Assembly: GCF_900177515.1 (NCBI RefSeq)
Contig: NZ_FXAK01000009.1
Span: forward strand, 434,001 to 498,000
DNA: 64,000 nt
Source of the DNA: Azospirillum oryzae
GTDB lineage: Bacteria > Pseudomonadota > Alphaproteobacteria > Azospirillales > Azospirillaceae
Direction: 5' to 3'
The notes under the pieces were generated by a model, which did no database searches, was not told the DNA's origin, and worked only from the letters and a program-made list of their open reading frames with translations. Shown one piece after another: positions 8,972 to 18,030 of the stretch (the stretch's first letter is position 1; every line of letters starts with the position of its first letter). A program made the position numbers and the translations under genes.

Positions 8972-11900
8972 ATGACGGCCACGCAGACCGCCACGCAGAC
9001 CGTTGAAATAAAAGGCAGTCCGGCTAGAGGGGCGGAGCCGGTAGCCGCAGCGGCGCCGTTCGTCGGACGTGCGATGCCGCGGGTGGAAGACGCCGCGCTG
9101 CTGACCGGCGTCGCCCGCTATGCCGACGATCTGCCGGTGAAGCCCGGCACCCTGCACGCCGCGATCCTGCGCTCGCCGCACGCCCATGCCGACCTGCTGG
9201 GCATCGACACCGCCGCCGCGCTGGCGGTTCCCGGTGTCGCCGCGGTGGTGACGGGGGAAGACGCCAAACGGCATGCCAGCGCCTTCCTGGTCGGCATCCG
9301 CGCGCCGATGGAACATTGGTGCCTCGCCATCGACCGCGTGCGCCATGTCGGCGAACCGGTGGCGGTGGTGCTGGCCGACAGCCGCTATCTGGCGGAAGAT
9401 GCGCTCGACCGCATCGAGGTGCGCTATCGCCCGCTGCCACCGGTGACCTCGATCGCCCAGGCATTGGAAGAAGGATCGGAGCCGCTGCATCCGGCGGTGG
9501 GCTCCAACCTCGTCAACAGCCGCAGCTTCCGTTACGGCGATCCCGAGGCCGCCTTCGCCCGCGCTGCCCGCACCGTGTCGGTCGAGGTCGAGTATCCCCG
9601 CAACTCCTGCACCCCGATGGAATGCTTCGTCGTCCTCGCCGACTACGACGCGGCCGAGGATTCCTACGAGGTGCTGTCGAACTTCTCCGGCCCCTTCGCC
9701 GTTCATCCGGTGATGGCGCGGGCGCTGAATGTGCCGGGGTCGCGGCTGCGGCTGAAGACGCCGCCCCATTCCGGCGGCAGCTTCGGCAACAAGCAGGCGG
9801 TGTTCCCCTATGTCGTGCTGATGGGGCTGTGCGCCCGCGTCGCCGGCCGGCCGGTGAAGTGGGTGGAGGACCGGCTGGAGCATCTGATGGCCGCCACCTC
9901 TGCCACCGCGCGCCGCATGCGCATCGACGCGGCAGTGGAGCCGGACGGCCGGGTGCTGGCGTTGCGGATGGAGCAGACCGAGGATTGCGGCGCCTATCTG
10001 CGGGCGCCGGAGCCGGCTTCGCTCTACCGCAACCACGGCAACCTGACCGGCGCCTACGACATCCCGAACCTGGCGCTGACCAACCGCATCGTCGTCACCA
10101 ACAAGACGCCGACCGGCCTCAACCGCGGTTTCGGCGGCGGGCAGCTCTATTATGGGCTGGAGCGGCTGATGAACCGGGTGGCGGCGGAGCTGGGGCTCGA
10201 TCCGCTCGACGTCATCCGCCGCAACCTGGTGGCGGCCGACGCCATGCCCTACCGCACTGCGTCGGGCGGGACGCTCGACAGCGGCGATTACCGCGCGACG
10301 CTGGAGCAGGCGGTGCGCGAGGGCGCGCTCGACGCGCTGATGGCGCGGCGCGACGCGCTGCGGGCGGAGGGGCGGCTCTACGGCATCGGTTATGCCGCGG
10401 TGGTCGAGCCGTCGATCTCCAACATGGGCTACATCACCACCGTCCTGACCGCCGAGGAGCGGCGCAAGGCCGGGCCGAAGAACGGCGCGCAGGCGACCGC
10501 CAGCGTCGCCGTCGATCCCACCGGCGGCGTGTCGGTGACGGTGGCCTCAGCCCCCCAGGGGCAGGGGCACCGCACCGTGCTGGCCCAGGTGGTGGCCGAC
10601 GTCTTCGGCCTGCGTTTCGAAGACATCCGCGTCAACACCGACCTCGACACCGGCAAGGATGCCTGGTCGATCGCGTCGGGCAACTATTCCAGCCGCTTCG
10701 CCGGAGCGGTGGCGGGGGCGGCCCAGGTGGCGGCGACCCGGCTGCGCGGCCGCATGGCGGCGCTGGTCGCCGCCCAGCTGAATTGCCGGGCCGACGATGT
10801 CCGCTTCGCCGGCGGCAAGGTCTTCTCCGACGCCAACCCGGACAACGGCCTTTCCTTCTCCCGCGTCGCCGCCGCCGGCCACTGGTCGCCCGGCACGCTG
10901 CCCGACGGGCAGGAGGCGGCGTTGCGTGAGACCGCCTTCTGGACGCCGGAGCCGCTGAAGGCGCCGACCGACGGCGACCACATCAACAGCTCGGCCTGCT
11001 ACGGCTTCATCTTCGACTTCTGCGGGGTCGAGATCGACCGGACGACGGGGGCGCTGCGGATCGACCGCTACGTCACTATGCACGATGCCGGCCGGCTGCT
11101 GAATCCGCTGCTGGTGGAGGGCCAGATCCTGGGCGGTTTCGCCCATGCCGTCGGCACCGCGCTGTACGAGGAATATGCCTACGGCGACGACGGCCGGTTC
11201 CTGTCCGGCACCTTCGCCGACTATCTGGTGCCGACCGCCTGCGAGGTGCCGGTTCCCGTCATCCTCCACCGCGAAAGCCCGTCGCCGGTGACGCCGCTCG
11301 GCGCCAAGGGGGTGGGCGAGGGGAACTGCATGAGCACCCCGGTTTGCCTCGCCAACGCGGTGGCGGACGCCCTGGCGGGCTTTTCTGTGGACGAACCGCC
11401 ATCCCTGCCGATCACCCCGGCCAAGCTGGCGGCGCTGATCCATCCGCCGGAACCGCCGCGGCCGGCGCCTGCGGCAGGCATGAACGAAATTCCGCCACCG
11501 GCCGCCGTCAAGGGTGGGCGCGGCCTGACCGGGGAGGGCAGCCGCGAGGTCCCGGCGACGCCGGAACAGGTCTGGGCCATCCTGCTCGACCCGAAGGAAT
11601 TGGCGGCGCTGCTGCCCGGCTGCGAGGCGCTCGACCTCGTCGGTCCCAATGCCTACCGGGCGGAGGTGGTGGTCGGCATCGGCCCGGTGCGCGGCCGCTA
11701 TACCGCGGAGGTGGCGCTGTCCGACCTCGACCCGCCCAAGGCGCTGACCCTGACCGGCAGCGGCACCAGCGCGCTCGGCTCGGGCAGCGGCACCGGGCAC
11801 GTCACGCTGGAGCGCACCGCCGGGGGGACACGCGTCACCTACCGCTACAGCGCATCGGTCGGCGGCAAGGTCGCCGCGGTCGGCGGCCGGATGCTCGACA

Positions 11901-12040
11901 GCGCGTCGCGCCTGCTGATCGGCCAATTCTTCGAGAAGCTGGTCGCCCGCGCCGGCGGTTCCGCGGCTTCCGACGCCCATTCCGCCCGGCCCCCGTCGCT
12001 TCTGGCGCGCTTGCTGCGCATTCTGGGACTCAACCGATGA
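8972..12040 (+). CDS. hmfA: Molybdopterin-binding large subunit fused to a CoxG-like domain (2-furoyl-CoA dehydrogenase large subunit-like)
   Basis: 1022 residues. Residues about 35-820 are a xanthine dehydrogenase/CoxL-type molybdenum hydroxylase subunit: aldehyde-oxidase a/b hammerhead at the N-terminus, TGLNRGFGGGQ in the Mo-cofactor region, QGQGHRT, and the catalytic Glu783 in GAKGVGEGN. Residues about 845-1000 are a separate SRPBCC/CoxG domain (EVPATPEQVWAIL, LLPGCEAL), found elsewhere as a stand-alone protein involved in assembly of these enzymes. With hmfB and hmfC it should form a heterotrimer hydroxylating the ring of 2-furoyl-CoA at C5. Substrate assignment rests on gene order, not on residues I can verify. 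The stop overlaps hmfB as ATGA. Confidence 0.85.
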   Translation: MTATQTATQTVEIKGSPARGAEPVAAAAPFVGRAMPRVEDAALLTGVARYADDLPVKPGTLHAAILRSPHAHADLLGIDTAAALAVPGVAAVVTGEDAKRHASAFLVGIRAPMEHWCLAIDRVRHVGEPVAVVLADSRYLAEDALDRIEVRYRPLPPVTSIAQALEEGSEPLHPAVGSNLVNSRSFRYGDPEAAFARAARTVSVEVEYPRNSCTPMECFVVLADYDAAEDSYEVLSNFSGPFAVHPVMARALNVPGSRLRLKTPPHSGGSFGNKQAVFPYVVLMGLCARVAGRPVKWVEDRLEHLMAATSATARRMRIDAAVEPDGRVLALRMEQTEDCGAYLRAPEPASLYRNHGNLTGAYDIPNLALTNRIVVTNKTPTGLNRGFGGGQLYYGLERLMNRVAAELGLDPLDVIRRNLVAADAMPYRTASGGTLDSGDYRATLEQAVREGALDALMARRDALRAEGRLYGIGYAAVVEPSISNMGYITTVLTAEERRKAGPKNGAQATASVAVDPTGGVSVTVASAPQGQGHRTVLAQVVADVFGLRFEDIRVNTDLDTGKDAWSIASGNYSSRFAGAVAGAAQVAATRLRGRMAALVAAQLNCRADDVRFAGGKVFSDANPDNGLSFSRVAAAGHWSPGTLPDGQEAALRETAFWTPEPLKAPTDGDHINSSACYGFIFDFCGVEIDRTTGALRIDRYVTMHDAGRLLNPLLVEGQILGGFAHAVGTALYEEYAYGDDGRFLSGTFADYLVPTACEVPVPVILHRESPSPVTPLGAKGVGEGNCMSTPVCLANAVADALAGFSVDEPPSLPITPAKLAALIHPPEPPRPAPAAGMNEIPPPAAVKGGRGLTGEGSREVPATPEQVWAILLDPKELAALLPGCEALDLVGPNAYRAEVVVGIGPVRGRYTAEVALSDLDPPKALTLTGSGTSALGSGSGTGHVTLERTAGGTRVTYRYSASVGGKVAAVGGRMLDSASRLLIGQFFEKLVARAGGSAASDAHSARPPSLLARLLRILGLNR

Positions 12041-12873
12041 AACCCGCGTCCTTCGACTATCTGCGGCCGGCGACGGTCGCCGACGCGCTGGCGGCGCTGG
12101 CGGCCGGGGGCGACGATGCCCGCGTGATCGCCGGCGGCCAGTCGCTGATGCCGATGCTGAACATGCGGCTGGTCCAGCCGCGCCTGCTGATCGATCTCGG
12201 CCGGCTTGAGGAGTTGCGCACGCTGCGCGCCGAGGATGGCTGGCTGACCGTCGGCGCCGCCGTCACCCAGGCCGAGGTGCTGGCCCGCCCGACGCTGGCG
12301 CGGGAGGTGCCGCTGCTGGCCGCCGCCCTGCCGTGGGTCGGCCATTTCCAGACCCGCAACCGCGGCACGCTCTGCGGATCGGTCGCTCATGCCGATCCCA
12401 GCGCCGAGACGCCGCTCTGCCTGGTCGCCACCGGCGGCGAGGTGGTGCTGCGCAACCTGCGCCGCCGCCGCACCGTTCCCGCCGCCGATTTCTTCCTGGG
12501 GCCGCTGACCACGGTGAAGGCAGCGGACGAGATCGTCGAATGCGTCCGCTTTCCCCTGGCCCGGCCGGGCAGCGGCCATGCCTTCCGCGAGCAGTCGATG
12601 CGGCATGGCGACTTCGCCATCACCGCCTGCGCCGCCACGGTGGACGAACGCTCCGCCAATCTCGGCGTCGGTGGGATGGCGGACCGCCCGACGCTGCGAT
12701 CCTGGCCGCTGGTCGACGGCGGGTTGCCGCCGGATCTCGACGACGCGCTGAACGCCTTCGCCTGGGATCTCGGCGGCGACGATGACCAGCATGCCACCGC
12801 GCGCTACCGCCGCGACCTCGTTCGCCGGATCGGCCGCACCGTCCTTGAAGAGGCCCTGTCATGCCGCCGCTGA
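12037..12873 (+). CDS. hmfB: FAD-binding medium subunit of molybdenum hydroxylase
   Basis: 278 residues, CoxM/FAD_binding_5 family. The FAD motifs AGGQSLMPMLNMRL (about residues 30-43) and TRNRGTLCGSVAHADPSAE (about 106-124) are both clear. It passes electrons between the 2Fe-2S subunit and an external acceptor. The start at 12037 overlaps the hmfA stop by four bases; the open frame extends upstream but that part is antiparallel shadow. It overlaps hmfC by 13 bases. Residues after about 200 are shorter than the usual CO_deh_flav_C domain, so the C-terminal domain looks slightly reduced. Confidence 0.9.
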   Translation: MKPASFDYLRPATVADALAALAAGGDDARVIAGGQSLMPMLNMRLVQPRLLIDLGRLEELRTLRAEDGWLTVGAAVTQAEVLARPTLAREVPLLAAALPWVGHFQTRNRGTLCGSVAHADPSAETPLCLVATGGEVVLRNLRRRRTVPAADFFLGPLTTVKAADEIVECVRFPLARPGSGHAFREQSMRHGDFAITACAATVDERSANLGVGGMADRPTLRSWPLVDGGLPPDLDDALNAFAWDLGGDDDQHATARYRRDLVRRIGRTVLEEALSCRR

Positions 12874-13400
12874 CCTCCCCCGAGACGCCGCCGGTCCTGG
12901 CGGCCGAGACGCGACACGCCGTCTCCATCGTCCTGAACGGCAAGCCGCGCACCGGCCACGCCCACCCGCGCCTGCTGCTGAGCGATTTCCTGCGCCATGA
13001 GCTGGGCGCCCACGGCACCCGCGTCGGCTGCGAGCACGGCGTCTGCGGCGCCTGCACCGTCCGCATCGACGGGGTGGCCGCCCGCGCCTGCCTGACCCTG
13101 GCGGTGCAGGCCGACGGCCGGCGCATCGACACCGTCGAAGGGCTGGCGGAGGCCAATGAGGGGCGCATGACCGCGCTCCAGGAGGCCTTTCGCCGGCATC
13201 ACGCCCTGCAATGCGGCTTCTGCACGGCCGGCATCCTGATGTCGCTGACCGATTACCTGGGCCGCAACCCCAAACCAACCGAAGAGGAGCTACGCGACAT
13301 GCTGAGCGGCCATCTTTGCCGCTGCACCGGCTATGCCGGCATCGTCCGCGCCGTGATGGAAGTCACCGGCCAGACGATGAAGGAGGTCTCCCATGTTTGA
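12861..13400 (+). CDS. hmfC: 2Fe-2S small subunit of molybdenum hydroxylase
   Basis: 179 residues. Plant-type ferredoxin cluster ligands Cys57, Cys62, Cys65 and Cys77 are followed by the second cluster's Cys118, Cys121, Cys153 and Cys155 (QCGFCTAG and CRCTGYAGI), all eight present. It is the electron-transfer subunit of the complex with hmfA and hmfB. It lies inside the operon with short overlaps on both sides (13 bases with hmfB, 8 with hmfD). A ribosome site AAGGAGG for the next gene sits in its last codons. Confidence 0.93.
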   Translation: MPPLTSPETPPVLAAETRHAVSIVLNGKPRTGHAHPRLLLSDFLRHELGAHGTRVGCEHGVCGACTVRIDGVAARACLTLAVQADGRRIDTVEGLAEANEGRMTALQEAFRRHHALQCGFCTAGILMSLTDYLGRNPKPTEEELRDMLSGHLCRCTGYAGIVRAVMEVTGQTMKEVSHV

Positions 13401-14949
13401 CCTCGGCCGCAGCATCCTGGCCAGCGCGGAGCGCAGTCCCGACGCGGTCGCCATCGTCGACGGCGACCTGCGTCTGACCTACGCGCAATGGCTGGAGCGC
13501 ATCCGCCGGCTGGTCGGCGCCTTCGACCGGCTTGGCCTGCATCCCGGCGACCGCATCGCCACCGCGCTGCAGAACACGCATGAGATGGCGACCATCCATT
13601 GGGCCTGCCAGCTCGCCGGCATCGCCGTCGTGCCGCTGAACTGGCGGGTGAAGGCGGACGAGCTGGATTATTGCCTGCCCAACGCCGAGGTGCGCGCCCT
13701 GTTCTATCAGGACGTGTCGGCCGAAGCCGTCCGGGAATCTGCCGCGGCACGGGCGCTGCCCCGCATCGCAGTCGGCGATGGAGACCATCAGGCCGACCAC
13801 CGCTTCGCCGAGCTGTTGGACAGCGAGCCGGTTCTAGCGCATTCCCGCGCCACGGCGGAGCATGTCTCGCTGTTCCTCTACACCTCCGGCACCACCGGCA
13901 AGCCCAAGGGCGTGCCGCGCCGCCACCGGACGGAGCGCGCCTCCGCGATCGCCCATGTCGCCCAGAATTGCTACCGCCGGGGCGAGCGCACGCTGGGAGT
14001 CATGCCGCTCTACCACACGATGGGGGTGCGCTCGCTGCTGGCGATGGCGCTGGTCGACGGCTGCTTCGTCTGCCTGCCGCGTTTCGACACCGGCCGCGCG
14101 CTTGACCTGATCGCGGCGGAGCGGCTGAGCTGCCTCTATCTGGTGCCGACGCTCTACCACGACCTGCTGGCCGACCCGAAATTCGCGGGCACCGACGTGT
14201 CGTCGGTGCGCAAGCTGGGCTTCGCCGGAGCCTCGATGACCGACGGGCTGCTGAAGCGGCTGGACGCCGCCTTCCGGCCAGAGCTGTTCGTGAACCATTA
14301 CGGCTCGTCGGAGATCTACACCTTCACCATCGACCAGAACGCGCCGGCCAAGCCGGGGTCGGCCGGCAAGGCGGCGCTGAACCAGCGCATCCGCATCGTC
14401 CGCCTCGGCAGCTTCGATCCCGACGAGCGCGCCGCGGCCGGGGTCGAGGGGCAGATCGTCGCCGACCTGTCGGGCGACGAGTCCTTCGAAGGCTATTGGA
14501 AGCGGCCGGACGCCGACGCCAAGGCGCTGCATGCCGGCTGGTACTTCACCGGCGACATCGGCTTCCTCGACGCCGACGGCGACCTCTTCGTCACCGGCCG
14601 GGTCGACGACATGATCATCACCGGCGGCGAGAACGTCTCGCCGGTCGAGATCGAAAGCGTCCTGTCCCTGCATGACGGCGTGCTGGAGGTGGCGGTCGCC
14701 GGCCTGCCCGACGAACGCTGGGGCCAGCGGGTCGTCGCCTTCGTCAAGCGCACCCGCGGCGTCGAGGCGAAGGATCTCGACGACCACTGCCGCACCTCCG
14801 GCCTCGCCAACTTCAAGCGCCCGCGCGAGTACGTCTTCCTCGACGAAATCCCGAAATCGCCGGTCGGCAAGATCCTGCGCCGCAAGCTGCAGGCCGGCGA
14901 ATTCACCCTTGAGCACGGCCCAGCCGAACATAGCCCGACACTCTCCTGA
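13393..14949 (+). CDS. hmfD: AMP-forming acyl-CoA ligase (2-furoate-CoA ligase-like)
   Basis: 518 residues, ANL superfamily. The P-loop YTSGTTGKPKGVP (about residues 162-174), NHYGSSEIY, TGDIGFLDADGD and the C-terminal PKSPVGKILRR with the catalytic Lys are all intact. It activates an acid with ATP and CoA. Lying directly after the molybdenum hydroxylase genes and before a crotonase, in the hmfABCDE order, it is best read as 2-furoate-CoA ligase; a benzoate-like acid is the main alternative. A consensus AAGGAGG precedes ATG 13393. Confidence 0.88.
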   Translation: MFDLGRSILASAERSPDAVAIVDGDLRLTYAQWLERIRRLVGAFDRLGLHPGDRIATALQNTHEMATIHWACQLAGIAVVPLNWRVKADELDYCLPNAEVRALFYQDVSAEAVRESAAARALPRIAVGDGDHQADHRFAELLDSEPVLAHSRATAEHVSLFLYTSGTTGKPKGVPRRHRTERASAIAHVAQNCYRRGERTLGVMPLYHTMGVRSLLAMALVDGCFVCLPRFDTGRALDLIAAERLSCLYLVPTLYHDLLADPKFAGTDVSSVRKLGFAGASMTDGLLKRLDAAFRPELFVNHYGSSEIYTFTIDQNAPAKPGSAGKAALNQRIRIVRLGSFDPDERAAAGVEGQIVADLSGDESFEGYWKRPDADAKALHAGWYFTGDIGFLDADGDLFVTGRVDDMIITGGENVSPVEIESVLSLHDGVLEVAVAGLPDERWGQRVVAFVKRTRGVEAKDLDDHCRTSGLANFKRPREYVFLDEIPKSPVGKILRRKLQAGEFTLEHGPAEHSPTLS

Positions 14950-14964
14950 ACCCAGCCTTCATCC

Positions 14965-15789
14965 ATGGAGTTTTCGACCGTGACCCCCTATCGCTTCGAC
15001 AGCACCGACCGCCTGCTCGCCGACCTCGACGGCTTCCGCGTGGAGATCGACGAATCCCTGGAACGCGCCGACATCGTGCTGCACCGTCCGCCCTTCAACA
15101 TCGTCAGCATGCTGCAGCGCGACCAGTTCAGCGCCGTGTTCGCGGCGCTGGATCGCGATCCCAAGGTGCGGGTGATCGTCCTGCGCGCCGAGGGCGAGAA
15201 TTTCTCGTCCGGCGGCAACATCGCCGGCTTCATGGAGAAGTCGGCCGAGCATGTGTCGGAGCTGGCGGTCAACATCGCCGCCCCGGAACGCTGCCGCAAG
15301 CCGGTGATCGCCCAGGTCCGCGGCTATTGCTTCGGCGTCGGCTTCGAGCTGTCGCTCGCCTGCGATTTCCGCATTGTATCGGAGACCGCGCAGTTCGCCC
15401 TGCCGGAGATGCGCATCGGCATGATCCCCGGTTCCGGCGGATCGGCCCGCCTGCTGCACATGATCGGCATCTGCCGGACCAAGGACATGGTGATGCGGGC
15501 CAAGCGCATCCCCGGCCGGCAGGCCGCCGACTGGGGTTTCGTCACCGACTGCGTCGCCGATGCCGAACTGGAAGCGACGGTCGCCGCCCTGGTCGACGAA
15601 CTGCGCGGCTTCTCGCCGCTGGCCCAGCGCACCATCAAGGGCGTGCTGAACAGCGGCAACAACGTGTCGGTCAATGGCGCCATCGAGATCGAGGGGCAGG
15701 CCTACGGCCGCCTGCGCGGCTCGGAGGACTTCAAGGAGGGCGTCGCCTCCTTCCACGAGAAGCGCAAGCCGGTCTTCAAGGGGAACTGA
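14965..15789 (+). CDS. hmfE: Crotonase-fold hydrolase/hydratase (2-oxoglutaroyl-CoA hydrolase-like)
   Basis: 274 residues, enoyl-CoA hydratase/isomerase family. The oxyanion-hole segments are FSSGGNIAGF (about residues 75-84) and the GYCFGVGFE region (about 119-127). MRIGMIPGSGGSARLL marks the second active-site helix. In the furoate pathway HmfE hydrolyses 2-oxoglutaroyl-CoA to 2-oxoglutarate, which enters the TCA cycle, and the gene position matches. Another hydratase role cannot be excluded. A GTG at 14980, with GGAG nine bases before it, is an alternative start that would remove five residues. Confidence 0.82.
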   Translation: MEFSTVTPYRFDSTDRLLADLDGFRVEIDESLERADIVLHRPPFNIVSMLQRDQFSAVFAALDRDPKVRVIVLRAEGENFSSGGNIAGFMEKSAEHVSELAVNIAAPERCRKPVIAQVRGYCFGVGFELSLACDFRIVSETAQFALPEMRIGMIPGSGGSARLLHMIGICRTKDMVMRAKRIPGRQAADWGFVTDCVADAELEATVAALVDELRGFSPLAQRTIKGVLNSGNNVSVNGAIEIEGQAYGRLRGSEDFKEGVASFHEKRKPVFKGN

Positions 15790-15898
15790 TCCCCGGCATT
15801 TCCGTCTCGGCACCGACCTTGAGCGCCCGCCACCCAACGAGCGGGCGCCGCTTTTCCAAATTCCAGGCGCGGCATCGCGCCAGTGAGGGAGACCATCC

Positions 15899-17110
15899 AT
15901 GTCCAAGAACGCTCTTTTGAGGTCAGTCTACGCCCTATCGCCGCTGCTGGCCCTGCTGGCGGCACCACTCGTGACCGCCGGGACGGCTGAGGCCGCCGAT
16001 CCGATCCGCATCGGGGTGGTGACCCCGCTGTCGGGCACCTACGCGCCGATCGGCCAGCAGGTCCGCTGGGGCCTGGAACTGGCGACGAAGGAGGTCAACG
16101 CTGCCGGCGGCATCCTCGGCCGTCAGGTCGAGCTGCTGTTCGAGGACGAGGAGGCCAATCCCGCCGTCGCCACCCAGAAGGCGGAGAAGCTGTTTCAGGT
16201 CAACAAGGTCGATTTCCTGACCGGCACCGTCAATTCAGGCTCCACCCTGGCGGTCGGGCAGCTGGCGGAGCGCAACGGCCGGCTGATCGCCACCACCGTC
16301 TCCTTCTCCGACGCCATCACCACCGACAAATGCTCGCCCAACGTCTTCCGGGTGAACGCGCGGGCGGGGCAGCAGTCGGCGGCGCTGGCGGAATGGCTGG
16401 CCAAGGACAAGCCGAAGGCCAAGGTCTACTACCTCGGCCCCGATTACGAGATGGGCCGCTCCACCGTCGCGGCCTTCAAGGCGGCGGCCGAGAAGACCGG
16501 GGCGCAATCGGCCGGAGAGGTCTTCGCGCCGCTCGGCAGCAAGGATTACTCGCAGTATTTCGGCCAGCTCCGCGCCGCCCGCCCCAGCGTGCTCTACACC
16601 TCCACCGCCGGCAACGACACCGTGCGGCTGCTGACCCAGATGGGCGAGTACGGGCTGCTGCGCAACCTGACCATTGTCGGCGCGTCGGGCACCGTCACCG
16701 CGCAGAACATCGGTGCCATCGGTAAGGCGGCCGACGGCTTCGTCACCGGCGTCGGCTATTCGGCGGAACTGGCGACGCCCGAGAACCAGGCCTTCGTCGC
16801 CGCCTTCCGCAAGGAATACAACACCGCCCCCGACCTCTACGGCGCCGACAGCTACGGCCTGATCGGCTTCTTCAAGGCGGCGGTTGAGAAGGCCGGCGGC
16901 ACCGACACCGACGCGCTGCGCAAGGCGATGGAAGGGCTGAGCTGGAGCACGCCCCAGGGCAGCAAGACCATGCGGGCCGGCGACCATCAGGCTATCCAGG
17001 ACATGTACGCCGTGCGCATCGCGGCGGACGGCAGCAGCACCCGTTTCGACGTCGTCGGCACCGTTCCGGGCGAGGCGGCCATCGGGCCGGACCAGTGCAC
17101 CCGCTTCTGA
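15899..17110 (+). CDS. Periplasmic binding protein, branched-chain amino acid ABC family
   Basis: 403 residues with a Sec signal peptide (hydrophobic core at about residues 12-28, likely cleavage after AEA near residue 32). The mature protein starts DPIRIGVVTPLSG and belongs to the Peripla_BP_6 (LivK/HbaE-like) family. It should capture the substrate for the transporter encoded by the next four genes. Location after hmfE suggests furoate, furandicarboxylate or a related aromatic acid rather than an amino acid; that is inference. The ribosome site GAGGGAG precedes ATG 15899. A 109-bp gap separates it from hmfE. Confidence 0.92.
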   Translation: MSKNALLRSVYALSPLLALLAAPLVTAGTAEAADPIRIGVVTPLSGTYAPIGQQVRWGLELATKEVNAAGGILGRQVELLFEDEEANPAVATQKAEKLFQVNKVDFLTGTVNSGSTLAVGQLAERNGRLIATTVSFSDAITTDKCSPNVFRVNARAGQQSAALAEWLAKDKPKAKVYYLGPDYEMGRSTVAAFKAAAEKTGAQSAGEVFAPLGSKDYSQYFGQLRAARPSVLYTSTAGNDTVRLLTQMGEYGLLRNLTIVGASGTVTAQNIGAIGKAADGFVTGVGYSAELATPENQAFVAAFRKEYNTAPDLYGADSYGLIGFFKAAVEKAGGTDTDALRKAMEGLSWSTPQGSKTMRAGDHQAIQDMYAVRIAADGSSTRFDVVGTVPGEAAIGPDQCTRF

Positions 17111-17136
17111 GGACCGCAGCCAAGGAGTCGACGCCC

Positions 17137-18030
17137 ATGGCCGATCTCATCGATTATCTGCAATTCGTCCTGGCGCCGCAGGCGCTGAACGGTCTGTCGC
17201 TCGGGGTTGCCGTCGTCCTGATGGCGCTGGGCCTGACCATCATCTTCGGGCTGCTCGACGTCATCAACATGGCCCATGGCGAGTTCTACGCCGTGGGCGC
17301 CTTCCTGGCGCTGACCCTGGCCGGACTGGGCGTCGGTTTCTGGGCGCTGCTGGTGCTGGTGCCGCTGCTGATGCTGCCGATCGGCTGGCTGGCCGAGCGC
17401 TGGCTGATCGCCCGGGTCTTCCACAGCCGCGACCGCCACATCCTGACCCTGCTGCTGACCTTCGGGCTGGGCATGATCATGGAAGACCTGCTGAAGCTGG
17501 TCTATGGCCCCAACACCCAGCGGCCGGAGAACCCGATCGAGGGCGGCACCGAGATCCTCGGCATGTTCCTGCCGAACTACCGGCTGTTCCTGATCGGCTT
17601 CGGCCTCGCGCTGATCGCTGCGGTCTGGCTGGTGGTCTTCCGCACCGGGCTCGGCGCCATGGTGCGGGCAGCCGCCTTCGACAAGGACATGGCCTCGTCG
17701 CTGGGGGTGCCGGTGCGCCGGGTCTATGCCGGCACCTTCGCCTTCGGGGTGGCGCTGGCCGGGCTGTCCGGCGTGCTGCTGGCGCCGATCTATTCGGTGT
17801 TTCCCACCATGGGGCGCGATTTCATCCTGATGGCCTTCACCGTGGTGATCGTCGGCGGCATGGGGTCGATCCAGGGGGCGGTCGTCGCCGGTCTGCTGCT
17901 GACCCAGGTGCAGGCGCTCTCCAGCCTCTACATCTCGCCGGTCTGGTCCGACCCGCTGGTGTTCGGGATCATGGTGCTGGTGCTGATGGTCCGGCCGCAG
18001 GGCCTGTTCGGGAGGCTCGGACATGCCTGA
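17137..18030 (+). CDS. LivH-type ABC permease
   Basis: 297 residues, about eight membrane segments, with the LivH signature LGLTIIFGLLDVINMAHGEFYAVGAF (about residues 26-51; only part is needed for recognition) and the cytoplasmic loop RAAAFDKDMASSLGVP that contacts the ATPase. It is one half of the membrane channel with the LivM-type protein. Start 17137 is chosen over 17095 because AAGGAG lies about nine bases upstream and the longer version would overlap the binding-protein gene. It overlaps the next gene by eight bases. Confidence 0.92.
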   Translation: MADLIDYLQFVLAPQALNGLSLGVAVVLMALGLTIIFGLLDVINMAHGEFYAVGAFLALTLAGLGVGFWALLVLVPLLMLPIGWLAERWLIARVFHSRDRHILTLLLTFGLGMIMEDLLKLVYGPNTQRPENPIEGGTEILGMFLPNYRLFLIGFGLALIAAVWLVVFRTGLGAMVRAAAFDKDMASSLGVPVRRVYAGTFAFGVALAGLSGVLLAPIYSVFPTMGRDFILMAFTVVIVGGMGSIQGAVVAGLLLTQVQALSSLYISPVWSDPLVFGIMVLVLMVRPQGLFGRLGHA

